Below, in pieces: positions 10,001 through 18,692 of a stretch of 64,000 nucleotides of DNA. The DNA is from CAYNJG01 sp965216885 (GTDB taxonomy: Bacteria; Planctomycetota; Planctomycetia; Pirellulales; Pirellulaceae). The notes beneath the pieces were generated by a model that saw only the letters and a list, made by a program, of their open reading frames with translations, ran no database searches and was not told the DNA's origin. The stretch is from positions 1,054,001 through 1,118,000 of the forward strand of contig OZ244209.1 in NCBI GenBank assembly GCA_965216885.1, given 5' to 3'. A program made the translations under genes and the position numbers. Within the stretch, counting starts at the first letter, position 1. Every line of letters starts with the position of its first letter.

Positions 10001-10186
10001 CGCGTATTCGAGAAGCGGGCTTCCGCGCACAATGTCTTGCCCGATACCGACGATGCCACGTCCAAATCCGGCAAACGGGACGTGAGCCTGACGGATCTGG
10101 CGATCGAAGACTACGAGAGTTCTGCCCTCGAGCTGGACGTGTTGCATTCCGCGGACTGGCTCAACGAGAGGTCTGAAGTTCGTTAG
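7085..10186 (+). CDS. Secreted M60-type zinc metallopeptidase, shorter paralogue
   Basis: 1,033 residues from ATG 7085 (GTG 7079 is an alternative, as in the first copy). It matches the upstream gene nearly residue for residue over long stretches: the LEALEDRRVLAAV N-terminus, the lectin-like module at about 37-310, and the M60 domain with H683-E-H-G-H687. After YFPEG at about residue 921 it jumps straight to RNGEVDFADF, so the beta/gamma-crystallin and the second lectin-like module are absent. The jump also removes the first Asp ligands of the first dockerin-like EF-hand (TPSRNGEVDF in place of DFDRNGEVDF), while the second loop (DLSGDGLIDFVD) is intact. The 3' end overlaps the convergent acyltransferase gene by 26 bases. 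Probably the same class of extracellular substrate, with altered binding or tethering. Confidence 0.85.
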   Translation: MFSYCRRGASRDGLFLEALEDRRVLAAVIPTYDEIGEIGVAGVVRVGSEWTTVNLDREYENPVVIAGPASTKGSDPSDPLTVRIRNVSAGDFEISIAEWEYLDGIHREERVSYLVVEGGVHELQGGAQLVAGFLEGQDHEWASYSVGSLFNSTPVVLTQIMTENGAASAVTRTEVTSNNEFEIRIQEEEDADNIHSPERVGFVAISSGVERSDSQPLHTFLTSDEVTDEEYTLPFEVDFSTPPAFFANMQTTNGTDTSNVRYATLSTNKVRFFIEEEQSSDSEVGHSNAEVVGGLAIGEGAIFSQGSLDGLGSLRRHVKGKIELEYADLEAFSVELESAASVFSSNRDELEKAIRVIEIYESNYGPLFTDAGVKNFQASWDSNSSGLARVMQQLYLAVFDAVDAKLISERPDIVEGLSFGSSDYFPGSVPSPANWYSAYEVRIDGSLDPEWGSFGGYSTNTARRMTGAYLSPGSVAEVVVPWSLVNAGYTIRVGAHSWDLSNKNNQNRLARVSNEFEITSRKFSIANPMGGNIYIEVPVGADAGIVDVKFRNTIRAPFFSARGFDETSKDAWEQSERHHPGAFADIEGEDAMWTVPSRWVTDLSYDELMEIIDAHSATMQTVSEYVGKNADRPKAILYMISDTQIRANALSIGYPLSNYAGFDSESRRSPLTVEHAFDKVMLHEHGHAEYVSFFGGESESINHMLATAVGNLNYGYTLQEAFARSLAYGTTRHTTSDALNSWVLMDEFLNGSNMAYQQGSYRPRGHGDYTEYVELFGWDAIQNFNRQINADLNGRDWEEWEYARNNHNANDRILRLSREAGVDVTPLFHMWGHGPSNADALLADLRAEQLGPSVKIYDRMVKARNEVPLSQAEWDSLYFRIGPFLNNGRGPWEELNENYDVDRAQRAVARIDSLIEKYFPEGVRLATPSRNGEVDFADFLILSQEFGAAASSEADDLSGDGLIDFVDFLDFSRVFEKRASAHNVLPDTDDATSKSGKRDVSLTDLAIEDYESSALELDVLHSADWLNERSEVR

Positions 10187-11369
10187 TCGGGGTGCCTGAT
10201 GGGGCTGCCGCCCGTCTGGCGTTGTTCGCCTGAACGGGCTCTGGTCGCCGTGCCAGAGAGAATGGCGTTTCGACAAAAAGGAACGTGATTCCCCCGATGA
10301 CCAGGGCAACAGCAAAGACGGGAAGCCAAAGCAGGCCAAATGCGAGTCGCCCGAAGGAAGCGGGAAACGCGGTCGCGCAAGCGGTCAGGCAAACCTGCAC
10401 CACCAGAGCGTGAGTGAGATAAAACGAATAGCTGAGGCTGCCCATCCAGCGGAACCATTTCACTCTGAACACGGCGTCGGTGCCTCGCTGCACAAAGCAA
10501 TCCAGTCCGAATGCAATCTGACAGCAATAGGATGCGACGCTGATGAATGCAGGGCTCAGCCCCAGCTGGCGCCCGAAAGCGACGCCCAGGTAGGCGACGG
10601 TCACGGCCACGATACCGGTGTAACGGGGCACTCGAAACTGCGTGTACTGGTGAAGTTCAAGAACGAGCATGCCGGCGACAAAGGACATCATTCGAATTGG
10701 GCCACCGAGCAGGATGAATGCCGCGAATGTGGCTGACGAAAACGTCACCAGAATTGCCAGCCGACGGGAAACTATCGCCTCCCGCAACCGAAACAGGCTT
10801 ACTGCGAGGGGAGCCAACAGGTAAAAGCACATTTCATAGCTAAGCGTCCATGCGACCGAGATGATGGGCTTGATATCGAATATGCCCGGCAGCAAGATGA
10901 GGTTCTGGATGACGTAGTAGGTCGCCGCCGGAAGTTCGCTCGGGAGCTTGTTGCGGGTCGGCAGGAGGAAGAACAAAAGCAGGTAGCCGCAAAATACAAA
11001 CAGGAACGTAGGGTAGATCCTGGTGATGCGTCTTTGCAAATAGGTGACGAGCGTCGTCTTACGTCTCAGGAGAATCGCGTAGATCAGATAGCCGCTCATG
11101 AGGAAGAACAGGTCCAGCGCCAGCTCGCCTGCGTGGCGAACGTAATGGGCGATCATCGCCAGAGCCGGATCCGCGGCGGCGAGTGAACTGAACTGCAGGC
11201 AATAGTGAGCGAGAAAGACGAGGATGCAGCCAACACCGCGAATTCCCTCCATCGAGAGAATTGCTTTCTTCGAACCGTGCGAGATTTCGAAATTTCGCTC
11301 CAGCCAACTCAGTACATGTTGGCCAGTTATCCCGGTTGGCAGCAACGCCGCCGGCTTGTGGAACATCAA
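10161..11369 (-). CDS. Acyltransferase 3 family membrane protein
   Basis: 402 residues. The N-terminal SMEGIRGVGCILVFLAHYCLQF is the family start (a helix with Arg and His, the usual catalytic pair region), followed by about ten hydrophobic helices typical of PF01757 integral membrane acyltransferases that O-acylate cell-surface sugars. LFFLMSGYLIYAILLRR and SYSFYLTHALVVQ are further family motifs. The tail (RRPEPVQANNARR...) is hydrophilic. ATG 11369 is used; the next codon is also Met. The last 26 bases overlap the end of the convergent M60 gene. A broken copy of its 3' half lies between the two M60 genes. The acceptor is unknown. Confidence 0.85.
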   Translation of the reverse strand: MMFHKPAALLPTGITGQHVLSWLERNFEISHGSKKAILSMEGIRGVGCILVFLAHYCLQFSSLAAADPALAMIAHYVRHAGELALDLFFLMSGYLIYAILLRRKTTLVTYLQRRITRIYPTFLFVFCGYLLLFFLLPTRNKLPSELPAATYYVIQNLILLPGIFDIKPIISVAWTLSYEMCFYLLAPLAVSLFRLREAIVSRRLAILVTFSSATFAAFILLGGPIRMMSFVAGMLVLELHQYTQFRVPRYTGIVAVTVAYLGVAFGRQLGLSPAFISVASYCCQIAFGLDCFVQRGTDAVFRVKWFRWMGSLSYSFYLTHALVVQVCLTACATAFPASFGRLAFGLLWLPVFAVALVIGGITFLFVETPFSLARRPEPVQANNARRAAAPSGTPTNELQTSR

Positions 11370-11721
11370 CGGTTACCCGTATGAATGGTCAAATCGTCGC
11401 GTGATTGACTCAAACGATCTGGAGTGCGACTCCGTTCTCCGTCGTGTCGGTTGAACTGATTTCTAGCGAAACGGCCATACGCCGTCAAACCGCCTGCGGC
11501 TAACCGACAAGCGACAGGGTGGTCGACCAGTTGAAGAAGGGTTGGTGGAGCAATTTGCGGCTAATGACGAGGCGCATGTCAGGTTAAGAGCGTTGGATTC
11601 GTGCCGGTGTTGCAATAATGAGGGAGTGGCTGCGAACAGGAGGAGGTGGTCATTTCATGGTATCGTTTGTTGGTTCGTCGTAGTCGTGACAGGTCGAATG
11701 TTCATTCGGAGGAGTTTTGTG
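11370..11721. other. Intergenic region
   Basis: Separates the divergent acyltransferase and the DUF4177-like gene. I see no gene, no clear promoter pair and no strong dyad. The frame of the rightward gene is open through part of it, but the Shine-Dalgarno evidence points to a start at its right end. Confidence 0.4.
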
Positions 11722-12306
11722 GTGAGTCAATTCCGATTCTTGCATCTGTTTGTTGTGAGCGTTGCCGTATTTGGGGCCACCGCCGCAGTGACCCGCGCCC
11801 AGGAGAAGCCGGGTGAAACCGTAGAACGTGTCGTAGAAAAAGGACCGACATTTCTGCAGCAGCTGCAGGAAAGTTATCAGCAGGCGAAGGACGCAGGCCT
11901 CACGACAGCCAACTCGGCAGGTCACTGGTTGTCTGAACAATACGACGGGGCGACCAGGAGTGCATCGAGCGCCACGAACTCGGCAACCCGTTGGGTGTCC
12001 GGAATGTATGGCGAGGCAGTGAAGGCCGGTGATACGACCGCGAGGTCGGCAACGGAATGGGTGTCCGAGGATGTGGGCAAGATTGGGACGTGGCAGTATC
12101 GCGTCGTGAAGGTTGAGGTGGCCAAAGTCGAGGCGAAACTGAACGAGATGGGAGCACAACGCTGGGAATGCTTCTCCGTGAACTGGGAGGGCATGCCCAC
12201 CCTCGTCTTCAAACGACGCCACCGTAGCTATCTGCAGCAGTTGCCGGCCAAGGATCTATTGAAGTTGATCCCCATGCTGCAGGGCGGTGATGATTCAGCG
12301 GAATAG
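11722..12306 (+). CDS. Secreted protein with C-terminal DUF4177-like domain
   Basis: 194 residues from GTG 11722, chosen because GGAGGAG lies about eight bases upstream and a clean signal peptide follows (SQFRFLHLFVVSVAVFGATAAVTRAQ). ATG 11698 has no such site. Residues about 45-130 are three loose copies of a Ser/Thr/Ala-rich repeat around W(L/V)S-x-x-Y-x-x-A (SAGHWLSEQYDGA, SATRWVSGMYGEA, SATEWVSEDVG). Residues about 132-170 (WQYRVVKVEVAKVEAKLNEMGAQRWECFSV...LVFKR) fit the DUF4177 pattern, a small alpha/beta fold of unknown role. Probably periplasmic. It lies 132 bases before dnaE2 on the same strand, with no obvious functional tie. Confidence 0.7.
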   Translation: MSQFRFLHLFVVSVAVFGATAAVTRAQEKPGETVERVVEKGPTFLQQLQESYQQAKDAGLTTANSAGHWLSEQYDGATRSASSATNSATRWVSGMYGEAVKAGDTTARSATEWVSEDVGKIGTWQYRVVKVEVAKVEAKLNEMGAQRWECFSVNWEGMPTLVFKRRHRSYLQQLPAKDLLKLIPMLQGGDDSAE

Positions 12307-12438
12307 CGGTCGTGAATGAGTTGGCGGTGGTGAGTTTTGAGTTATTTTGGGTTGCGCCCAGGTCTGTTTTTTCGGGATCGAAAATAAAGGTGTACGCGTG
12401 TATAGTGATTGGCCGATGGCTAATTCGGCGGGTGGCAC

Positions 12439-15400
12439 ATGTACGCAGAACTTCATTGCAAAACGAACTTTTCCTTTCTGGAAGGTGCTTCGCACGCGGA
12501 CGAGCTGGTAGCTCGTGCCGTTGAGTGCGGATATGCGGCGCTGGCGGTTACCGATCGCAATTCCCTGTCGGGCGTGGTGCGCGCTCATTCGGCGGCGAAA
12601 GATACCGAGTCCGACCTGAAGCTCATTATCGGGACGGAAATCAATCTCGTTGATGCGCCGGACGTCGTACTTTGGGCTCCTGATCGGGCTGCCTACGCGA
12701 TGCTGTCTCGCCTGATAACGGTCGGCCGCCGGCGGGCAGAGAAAGGGCAATGCACGCTGTACTGGCGGGACGTGGCAGAACATGCCGAGGGCGTATTGGC
12801 GGGAGTCTCCGTCGCGTCGGAAGCCGATCATCGTGCGTCGCCCGATGCATTTCGTGAGTGTTTTGGTGATCGCGGATATATGCTCGGGCCGTTGCATCGT
12901 GGTGCCGAGGACGCCGCGTTGCTGGAGCGATATCAGCGTTTGAGTCGCCGGCATCGTCTGCCGCTTTTGGCGACGGGAGACGTTCGCTACCACGTTCCAG
13001 CGCGGATGGTTTTGCATGACATCATGACGGCCATTCGGAACGGGACGACGGTGGAAGCGGCGCCCGAACTGTTGCTGCCAAACTCACAGCATCATCTCCG
13101 TGAGCTTGCGGAGCTTCAACAGCTGTATCGGCTGGCGCCTGACGCAATGGAGCGAACGCTGGAAGTCGCCGACCGCTGCCATTTTTCGCTGGATGAACTG
13201 CGGTACGAATATCCTCGCGAGCTGGCGCCCGAGGGGATGACGGCGTTCCAGTTTTTGGAAAAGCTGACATGGGAAGGTGCCCGCGGTCGTTATCCCGATG
13301 GCTTGCCGGACAAGGTGGACCGGTTGTTGCGGCATGAGTTGGCGTTGATTGACGACTTGAACTACGAGGCCTACTTTCTGACCGTTTGGGACCTTGTCCG
13401 CTTTGCCCGCGAGCAGGAGATCCTTTGTCAGGGACGCGGTTCAGCGGCCAATTCTGCAGTGTGTTTCTGTCTTGGCGTGACGTCGGTGGATCCCGAGCGA
13501 GCGGATTTGCTTTTCGAGCGTTTTGTCAGTAAGGAGCGCGATGAGGCTCCGGACATCGACGTCGATTTCGAACACGAACGCCGCGAAGAAGTCCTGCAGT
13601 ATCTGTATGCCAAATACGGTCGCGAGCGAGCGGGGTTGGCGGCGGAGGTGATCACCTACCGGCAACGTTCCGCAATTCGGGATGTTGGCAAGGCGTTGGG
13701 GCTGTCGCTGGACCGGGTGGACGCACTGGCCAGGCAGGTGGAGGGCTATTCCAGCGACGACAACTTTGCCGACAGGTGCCAGCAGGTAGGCATTGATCCC
13801 GGTTCACCGTTGGGCCAGCGTCTCGTTTACGGAGTGGCCGAACTGATTGGTTTTCCGCGTCATCTGGGCCAGCACGTTGGTGGGATGGTGATGACGCAGG
13901 GGCCGTTGTGTGAACTGGTCCCGATCGAGAACGCGGCCATGGAAGGCCGCACGGTGATTAGTTGGGACAAAAATGATCTTGAAGATCTGGGCATGCTGAA
14001 AGTCGATTGCCTGTCGTTGGGCATGCTGACGGCGATCCGGAAATGCTTCGACATGGTGCAGCTGCACTTTGGTCCGCAGTTGACGTTGGCGAATATCCCG
14101 GAAGGGGATTCCGATGTTTACGACATGATCTGCAAGGCCGATACGGTTGGTGTTTTTCAGATCGAAAGTCGGGCACAGATGAGCATGTTGCCACGGTTAC
14201 GCCCACGCTGCTACTACGATTTGGTGATCGAAGTGGCGATTGTGCGGCCCGGTCCGATTCAGGGCAACATGGTGCATCCCTATTTGCGTCGGCGGATGGG
14301 AAAGGAAGATCCGAAGTATCCCAACGAAGAAATTCGGCAGGTGCTGCACAAGACGCTGGGCGTGCCGATTTTTCAGGAGCAGGCCATGCGGCTGGCCGTC
14401 GTCGCAGCCGGTTTTACGCCAGGCGAGGCGGACCAGTTGCGCCGCGCGATGGGGGCGTGGCGCAAGTCGGGTGTGATTGACAAATTTCGCCGCAAGTTGC
14501 TGCGTGGCATGTTGGCGAAAGGGCTATCCGAAGAATTCGCGGATCAGGTCTTTCGACAGATTCGTGGATTCGGCGAGTATGGATTTCCGGAGTCGCACGC
14601 CGCCAGCTTCGCCTTGTTGGTTTATGTTTCCTGCTGGTTGAAGTACCACTATCCGGAGGCATTTACAGCTGCCCTGATCAACAGCCAGCCGATGGGCTTC
14701 TACGCGCCAGGGCAACTACTGAGGGATCTTCGTGAGCATGGTGGGAGGATCCTGCCGATCGACGTGAATCACAGTTGTTGGGATGTCGTTCTGCAGGACA
14801 CTGGCGAAGTAGACGCGGGTCTTCGTCGCGGTGAGGACGTAGTTCAAGACGCGGCGTCAGGGGAAGTGTCGCGTGAATGCAAGCCATTGCGTCTGGGGTA
14901 CCGATTGATTGCGGGGTTTGCCGAGCGTCATGCGCAGGCGATCGAGAGGGCGCGCGCTGACGGGGAATTTCGGACGATGGACGATTTCACACGGCGAACG
15001 GGCCTCAGTCGCGCGGTGGTCAAACAGCTCAGCGACGCGGACGCGTTTCGGTCGATGGGGCAAAATCGCCGGACAGCGCTATGGCATACGCTGGCTCAGG
15101 ACAAGGCACCTCGCGACACGCCTCTGTTTTCGGGGCTGAGTGCCGAGCCGGATGAGTCGGCAAGTCAGCTACCGGGAATGGATCCGATCGACGAAGTCTT
15201 TCAGGACTACGCGGCAACGGGACTGTCGCTCAAGGCGCATCCGATTTCCTTCTATCGTGAGCAGTTGGAGCAGTTGGGAGTGGTCACCAACGAACGGCTC
15301 GCTTCGTTCCGCACCGATCGTCGAGTGAAGATCGCAGGGCTGGTGCTGATGCGGCAGCGTCCACAGACGGCAAAAGGAATCACCTTCGTCACGATCGAGG

Positions 15401-15600
15401 ACGAAACGGGCGTGGCAAATCTGGTTGTGCACCAGAACACATGGACTCGTTTCTATAGTGTTGCCAGGCGCGGAACCGCGTGGTTGGTACACGGGCGTGT
15501 CGAAAACAAGTACACCGTGATTCATGTGATTGTCGAACGTCTGGAGTTGCTGGGCGAAAGCCTCAAGGCCTTGCATGCTCCGTCACGGGACTTCCGCTAG
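12439..15600 (+). CDS. dnaE2: Error-prone DNA polymerase III alpha subunit DnaE2 (ImuC)
   Basis: 1,053 residues, the usual length for DnaE2. It begins with the PHP domain (YAELHCKTNFSFLEGASH, typical of DnaE2 rather than DnaE1). The C-family catalytic Asp pair lies in PDIDVDF at about residues 371-377, and the third Asp region is LKVDCLSLGMLTAI. An OB-fold near the C-terminus (VKIAGLVLMRQRPQTAKGI...) is present, and the long tau-binding tail of DnaE1 is absent. DnaE2 performs translesion synthesis and damage-induced mutagenesis, normally with ImuA and ImuB. Neither partner gene is next to it here. TATAGT at 12411-12416 could be a -10 box. I could not recognise a LexA site. Confidence 0.93.
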   Translation: MYAELHCKTNFSFLEGASHADELVARAVECGYAALAVTDRNSLSGVVRAHSAAKDTESDLKLIIGTEINLVDAPDVVLWAPDRAAYAMLSRLITVGRRRAEKGQCTLYWRDVAEHAEGVLAGVSVASEADHRASPDAFRECFGDRGYMLGPLHRGAEDAALLERYQRLSRRHRLPLLATGDVRYHVPARMVLHDIMTAIRNGTTVEAAPELLLPNSQHHLRELAELQQLYRLAPDAMERTLEVADRCHFSLDELRYEYPRELAPEGMTAFQFLEKLTWEGARGRYPDGLPDKVDRLLRHELALIDDLNYEAYFLTVWDLVRFAREQEILCQGRGSAANSAVCFCLGVTSVDPERADLLFERFVSKERDEAPDIDVDFEHERREEVLQYLYAKYGRERAGLAAEVITYRQRSAIRDVGKALGLSLDRVDALARQVEGYSSDDNFADRCQQVGIDPGSPLGQRLVYGVAELIGFPRHLGQHVGGMVMTQGPLCELVPIENAAMEGRTVISWDKNDLEDLGMLKVDCLSLGMLTAIRKCFDMVQLHFGPQLTLANIPEGDSDVYDMICKADTVGVFQIESRAQMSMLPRLRPRCYYDLVIEVAIVRPGPIQGNMVHPYLRRRMGKEDPKYPNEEIRQVLHKTLGVPIFQEQAMRLAVVAAGFTPGEADQLRRAMGAWRKSGVIDKFRRKLLRGMLAKGLSEEFADQVFRQIRGFGEYGFPESHAASFALLVYVSCWLKYHYPEAFTAALINSQPMGFYAPGQLLRDLREHGGRILPIDVNHSCWDVVLQDTGEVDAGLRRGEDVVQDAASGEVSRECKPLRLGYRLIAGFAERHAQAIERARADGEFRTMDDFTRRTGLSRAVVKQLSDADAFRSMGQNRRTALWHTLAQDKAPRDTPLFSGLSAEPDESASQLPGMDPIDEVFQDYAATGLSLKAHPISFYREQLEQLGVVTNERLASFRTDRRVKIAGLVLMRQRPQTAKGITFVTIEDETGVANLVVHQNTWTRFYSVARRGTAWLVHGRVENKYTVIHVIVERLELLGESLKALHAPSRDFR

Positions 15601-15675
15601 AGCTTCTTGAGGCGCTCGTCGCATTGCGATGGGCGTGTCGCGGCCCGGAGTGCGATTAGAAATTCGCGGGCCCCG

Positions 15676-17085
15676 CTAGTTTGCGAAGCTTGGGTGCGCT
15701 GCATTGATCAATCGTTTGCCGGTGACACGGTGAAAGCCATCTGGCGTGACCTTCTCGGCGCCGGGGAACGAGTCACCCGTTTCGTGCTGCCAGTCATTCA
15801 GGATTTTGCGGAACCCTTCGACGGCGTCCTTGTGGTCTGGCTCGGTGGCCAGGTTGTGAATGCAATCCGGATCCTTGACGACATCAAACAGGAACTCAGC
15901 AGCACGCGGAGTCTTGAAAGAGAGGCTTTGAGCTTCCGTCAGCTTGCCTTCCTGCTTGAGGCGATTCATCTCTTCCCACGTTGGGCTTCGTACAGCATCA
16001 GCCGGTGGTGTGCCGGGAATCTCGGTGAGCCAGTTTCGGACATAGCAGTAGCGCTGACTGTGGACGGCGCGTTCGAAAGCCTTGTAGTCGTGCCAATTGT
16101 GTTCCGCAAACGCGTAGATGCGGAAGGGCGACTCCTCGCCACGTAGTAACGCTGCAAAGCTGATTCCCTGGAACGACGGAAGCGGCTTCAGTCCTGCCAG
16201 TGACAGAAGCGTGGGAGCGATATCGATCGTGCTGACGACCTGTTTGGTGGTCGTGCCGGGCTTTACTTTTGCCGGCCAGCGTAGCACGAACGGTGTGCGG
16301 ACTCCTGGCACGTGGACGTTCGTTTTGCAATGTGGGAACGGTCGACCGTTGTCGCTGATGACCAGTACGAAAGTGTTTTCGGTTTGCCCCTGAGCCTCCA
16401 GTTCGGCCAGCGTTTCGCCAATGTGCTGGTCGAAGCGACTAACCTCGTCGTAGTAGAGTGCAATGTCACGGCGGACTTCGGGGGTGTCCGGGAAGAACGG
16501 CGGCACGACTACGTCCGCGGGCTTGTGCGGCGTCGTGATGGCTCCGGGGTGGTAGCCACGGTGCGGGTCGCTGTGGGCTGCCCAGAGGAAGAACGGCTTT
16601 TCCTTGGGCCGATCCTTGAGCGCCTGTACCCAGGCATCTCCCATGGCCGCTGGCCGAGCACTTTTGCGGTAGTCGACCTGATTGGCGACCGCTTCTCCAA
16701 GATGCCACTTACCTACTGCGGCCGTCCAGTATCCGGATTCTCGCAGCGGGACCGTCAACATGGTCTGGCTCTTTGGCAGCGGCAGATGTAACTCGCCAGC
16801 GCCGGTCGAGTGCGGGTAGCGACCGGTGAGCATGGAACAACGACTGGGACTGCACGACGAAGTTGTCAGATAGGCTCGATCGAATCGCATTCCGTCAGTC
16901 GCGAGTTGGTCGATGTTGGGTGTGCGAACCGTGGGGTGCCCGTAGGCTCCACAGTCTTCCCACGCCATGTCATCAGCGACGAAGATGATATAGTTGGGCC
17001 GCGTCTCCTCGCCAGGAGAAACAGAGCTGAGCAAGATCAGGAGCCCGAGGGGGAGCCAGCAATAAATGGACGTGTGTGAGGGCAT
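15676..17085 (-). CDS. Secreted type I sulfatase
   Basis: 469 residues from ATG 17085, which has AGGAG six bases upstream and a signal peptide (IYCWLPLGLLILLSSVSPGEE). The metal-binding Asp pair is D38-D39 in IIFVADDMAW. The formylglycine signature is C78-S-P-S-R82, so the catalytic residue is made from cysteine. The order EDCGAYGHPTVRTPNIDQLATDG and the fairly short C-terminal part resemble heparan N-sulfatase-like enzymes; the true substrate is probably an algal or host sulfated glycan. It lies 129 bases after the PQQ-propeller gene on the same strand and may be cotranscribed. It needs a formylglycine-generating enzyme; the FGE-like protein at 33394-34344 lacks the key cysteines and is a poor candidate. 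Confidence 0.92.
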   Translation of the reverse strand: MPSHTSIYCWLPLGLLILLSSVSPGEETRPNYIIFVADDMAWEDCGAYGHPTVRTPNIDQLATDGMRFDRAYLTTSSCSPSRCSMLTGRYPHSTGAGELHLPLPKSQTMLTVPLRESGYWTAAVGKWHLGEAVANQVDYRKSARPAAMGDAWVQALKDRPKEKPFFLWAAHSDPHRGYHPGAITTPHKPADVVVPPFFPDTPEVRRDIALYYDEVSRFDQHIGETLAELEAQGQTENTFVLVISDNGRPFPHCKTNVHVPGVRTPFVLRWPAKVKPGTTTKQVVSTIDIAPTLLSLAGLKPLPSFQGISFAALLRGEESPFRIYAFAEHNWHDYKAFERAVHSQRYCYVRNWLTEIPGTPPADAVRSPTWEEMNRLKQEGKLTEAQSLSFKTPRAAEFLFDVVKDPDCIHNLATEPDHKDAVEGFRKILNDWQHETGDSFPGAEKVTPDGFHRVTGKRLINAAHPSFAN

Positions 17086-17214
17086 GCTGACTCCTGTTCT
17101 GCGGTGGGGCTGTGTCAAAGGCGATTGCCGTGCGGAAAATGTGCGAAGCTTGTCTCCGGGCGGGAGCAAGCCTCGCTTCCACGTTTGCAATGGGTCCGGC
17201 GGTGCAGTTGTACT

Positions 17215-18474
17215 CTATTCCGCAATGCAGAACAGATGGTTCTCACCTCGAATGAACAGCTCGCTGTCCACCGGCGCCGGAGTTGCGTCGACCGTCTCAC
17301 CGACGGAATTGGTGGCGACAACGTTGAATTCGCCGTCATCGCTGATAACGACCGTTGTTCCGCTGCGGCCTGTGAAGTAAACATGGCCGCCGGCAGCGAT
17401 GGGAGACGCATAGATCATCCGCAGGTTTGGCAATCGTTTTTCCTGAAACAGGGCGGTTCCCGACTGAGCATCAAAGCAGGAGATGATTCCGTTCTTCCCT
17501 TTGTGGAAGTACAGGCGATTGCCAGAGAGCACGGGCGAAGCGATGTCGGGCGTGTTTTCGTCAATAGACCACGCGACATTCGACGTCCCTTCAATGTTGC
17601 CGCTGCCGGATGGACTGAAGGCACCCAAAAACGCACCGCGATAACCACTACCGACAAACACCAATCCTCCGCCGGCGACGGCCGAAGCCACGGGGCGATC
17701 GGTTTGCCCGCCGCATCGCCACAGCTCGTTACCGGACTCCAGGTCGTAGGCGCGTGCATAGTTCTGACCGTTCATGACTATCTGTTTCTTGCCTTCGTGT
17801 TCGACGATCAATGGCGTCGCCCAGCAAGTTGGCTCGTCGCGGTTCGTCTTCCAGATCGTTTTGCCCGTCGTCTTGTTCAACGCGGCGATCCATGATTGGC
17901 CTTCGTGATCCCAGGGCAGGATCACCATGTCGTCAACCAACGTCGGTGAACTGCCCTCACCAAACGTGGCACGGGTTTTCATTTTTCCCAGATCATCTCG
18001 CTTCCACACCAGCTTGCCCTGCATTGTGTAGCAATAGAGCCCGCGCGAACCGAAATGGGCGTAGACGTGCGTGCCATCCGTGCAGGGCGATGCGGAAGCA
18101 AAGCCGTTTGTATTGTGGGTGCCTTCGTGAGGTGTCGCCGTAATCGCGGTTTGCTCCCAAAGCTGTTTGCCGGTGGCTCGATCAAAGCACAGCAGCTTGA
18201 AAGCGAGGCGCGGCAGGCGTCCCGATCCCGCTCCGCCTTCAACGGCCGAGACGATGAAGACCCGGTTTTCCCACACGACCGGTGAACCGGAACTTCGACC
18301 CGCGACGGGGACCTTCCATTTGACGTTCTTCGTTGCGCTCCATTCGAGCGGAGGACTGGCCGTTTTCGAAACACCGTTTCCGGCGTCACCTCGCCAGTGG
18401 CCCCAGTTATCCGCGTGCGCGACAAGGGGCATCGCAGTTGCCAATATGATTGCAGTGATTGTGGTCGTTTTCAT
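17215..18474 (-). CDS. Secreted PQQ-like beta-propeller protein
   Basis: 419 residues from ATG 18474, with AGGA upstream. The signal peptide is KTTTITAIILATAMPLVAHA, followed by DNWGHWRGDAGNG, the common start of planctomycete BamB/PQQ-repeat proteins. Repeated blades carry a hydrophobic strand plus G-x-x-x-W or L-x-C-F-D motifs (LLCFDRATGKQLWEQ, YCYTMQGKLVWKRDD, IAALNKTTGKTIWKT, ARAYDLESGNELWRC, ISCFDAQSGTALFQE). No quinoprotein dehydrogenase active-site motif is evident, so a structural or binding propeller is more likely than an enzyme. It precedes the sulfatase gene. Confidence 0.85.
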   Translation of the reverse strand: MKTTTITAIILATAMPLVAHADNWGHWRGDAGNGVSKTASPPLEWSATKNVKWKVPVAGRSSGSPVVWENRVFIVSAVEGGAGSGRLPRLAFKLLCFDRATGKQLWEQTAITATPHEGTHNTNGFASASPCTDGTHVYAHFGSRGLYCYTMQGKLVWKRDDLGKMKTRATFGEGSSPTLVDDMVILPWDHEGQSWIAALNKTTGKTIWKTNRDEPTCWATPLIVEHEGKKQIVMNGQNYARAYDLESGNELWRCGGQTDRPVASAVAGGGLVFVGSGYRGAFLGAFSPSGSGNIEGTSNVAWSIDENTPDIASPVLSGNRLYFHKGKNGIISCFDAQSGTALFQEKRLPNLRMIYASPIAAGGHVYFTGRSGTTVVISDDGEFNVVATNSVGETVDATPAPVDSELFIRGENHLFCIAE

Positions 18475-18692
18475 CGTGAAGTCCTGTCGGTAACACATCG
18501 TGGCGCAGCGTATCGCCTTCGTGGCTTGAATTTATCCGATCCGGCGATGTGCGTCACGGTTGGCAAAGCAGAGAAATAATCTACAGCGATATCGACAGAT
18601 TGCAGACATTCTGCATGGTCGTCGGAAAACCGTGAGAGAGGTGGCGCGCCTTGTGGTTCTGTGGGCTGCAATGTGCTGCCAGCGTTGGCTGG

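Noticed and set aside
12400..12438. LexA box before dnaE2
   Set aside because: GTACGCGTGTAT is partly symmetric but matches no LexA consensus that I can name for this group.
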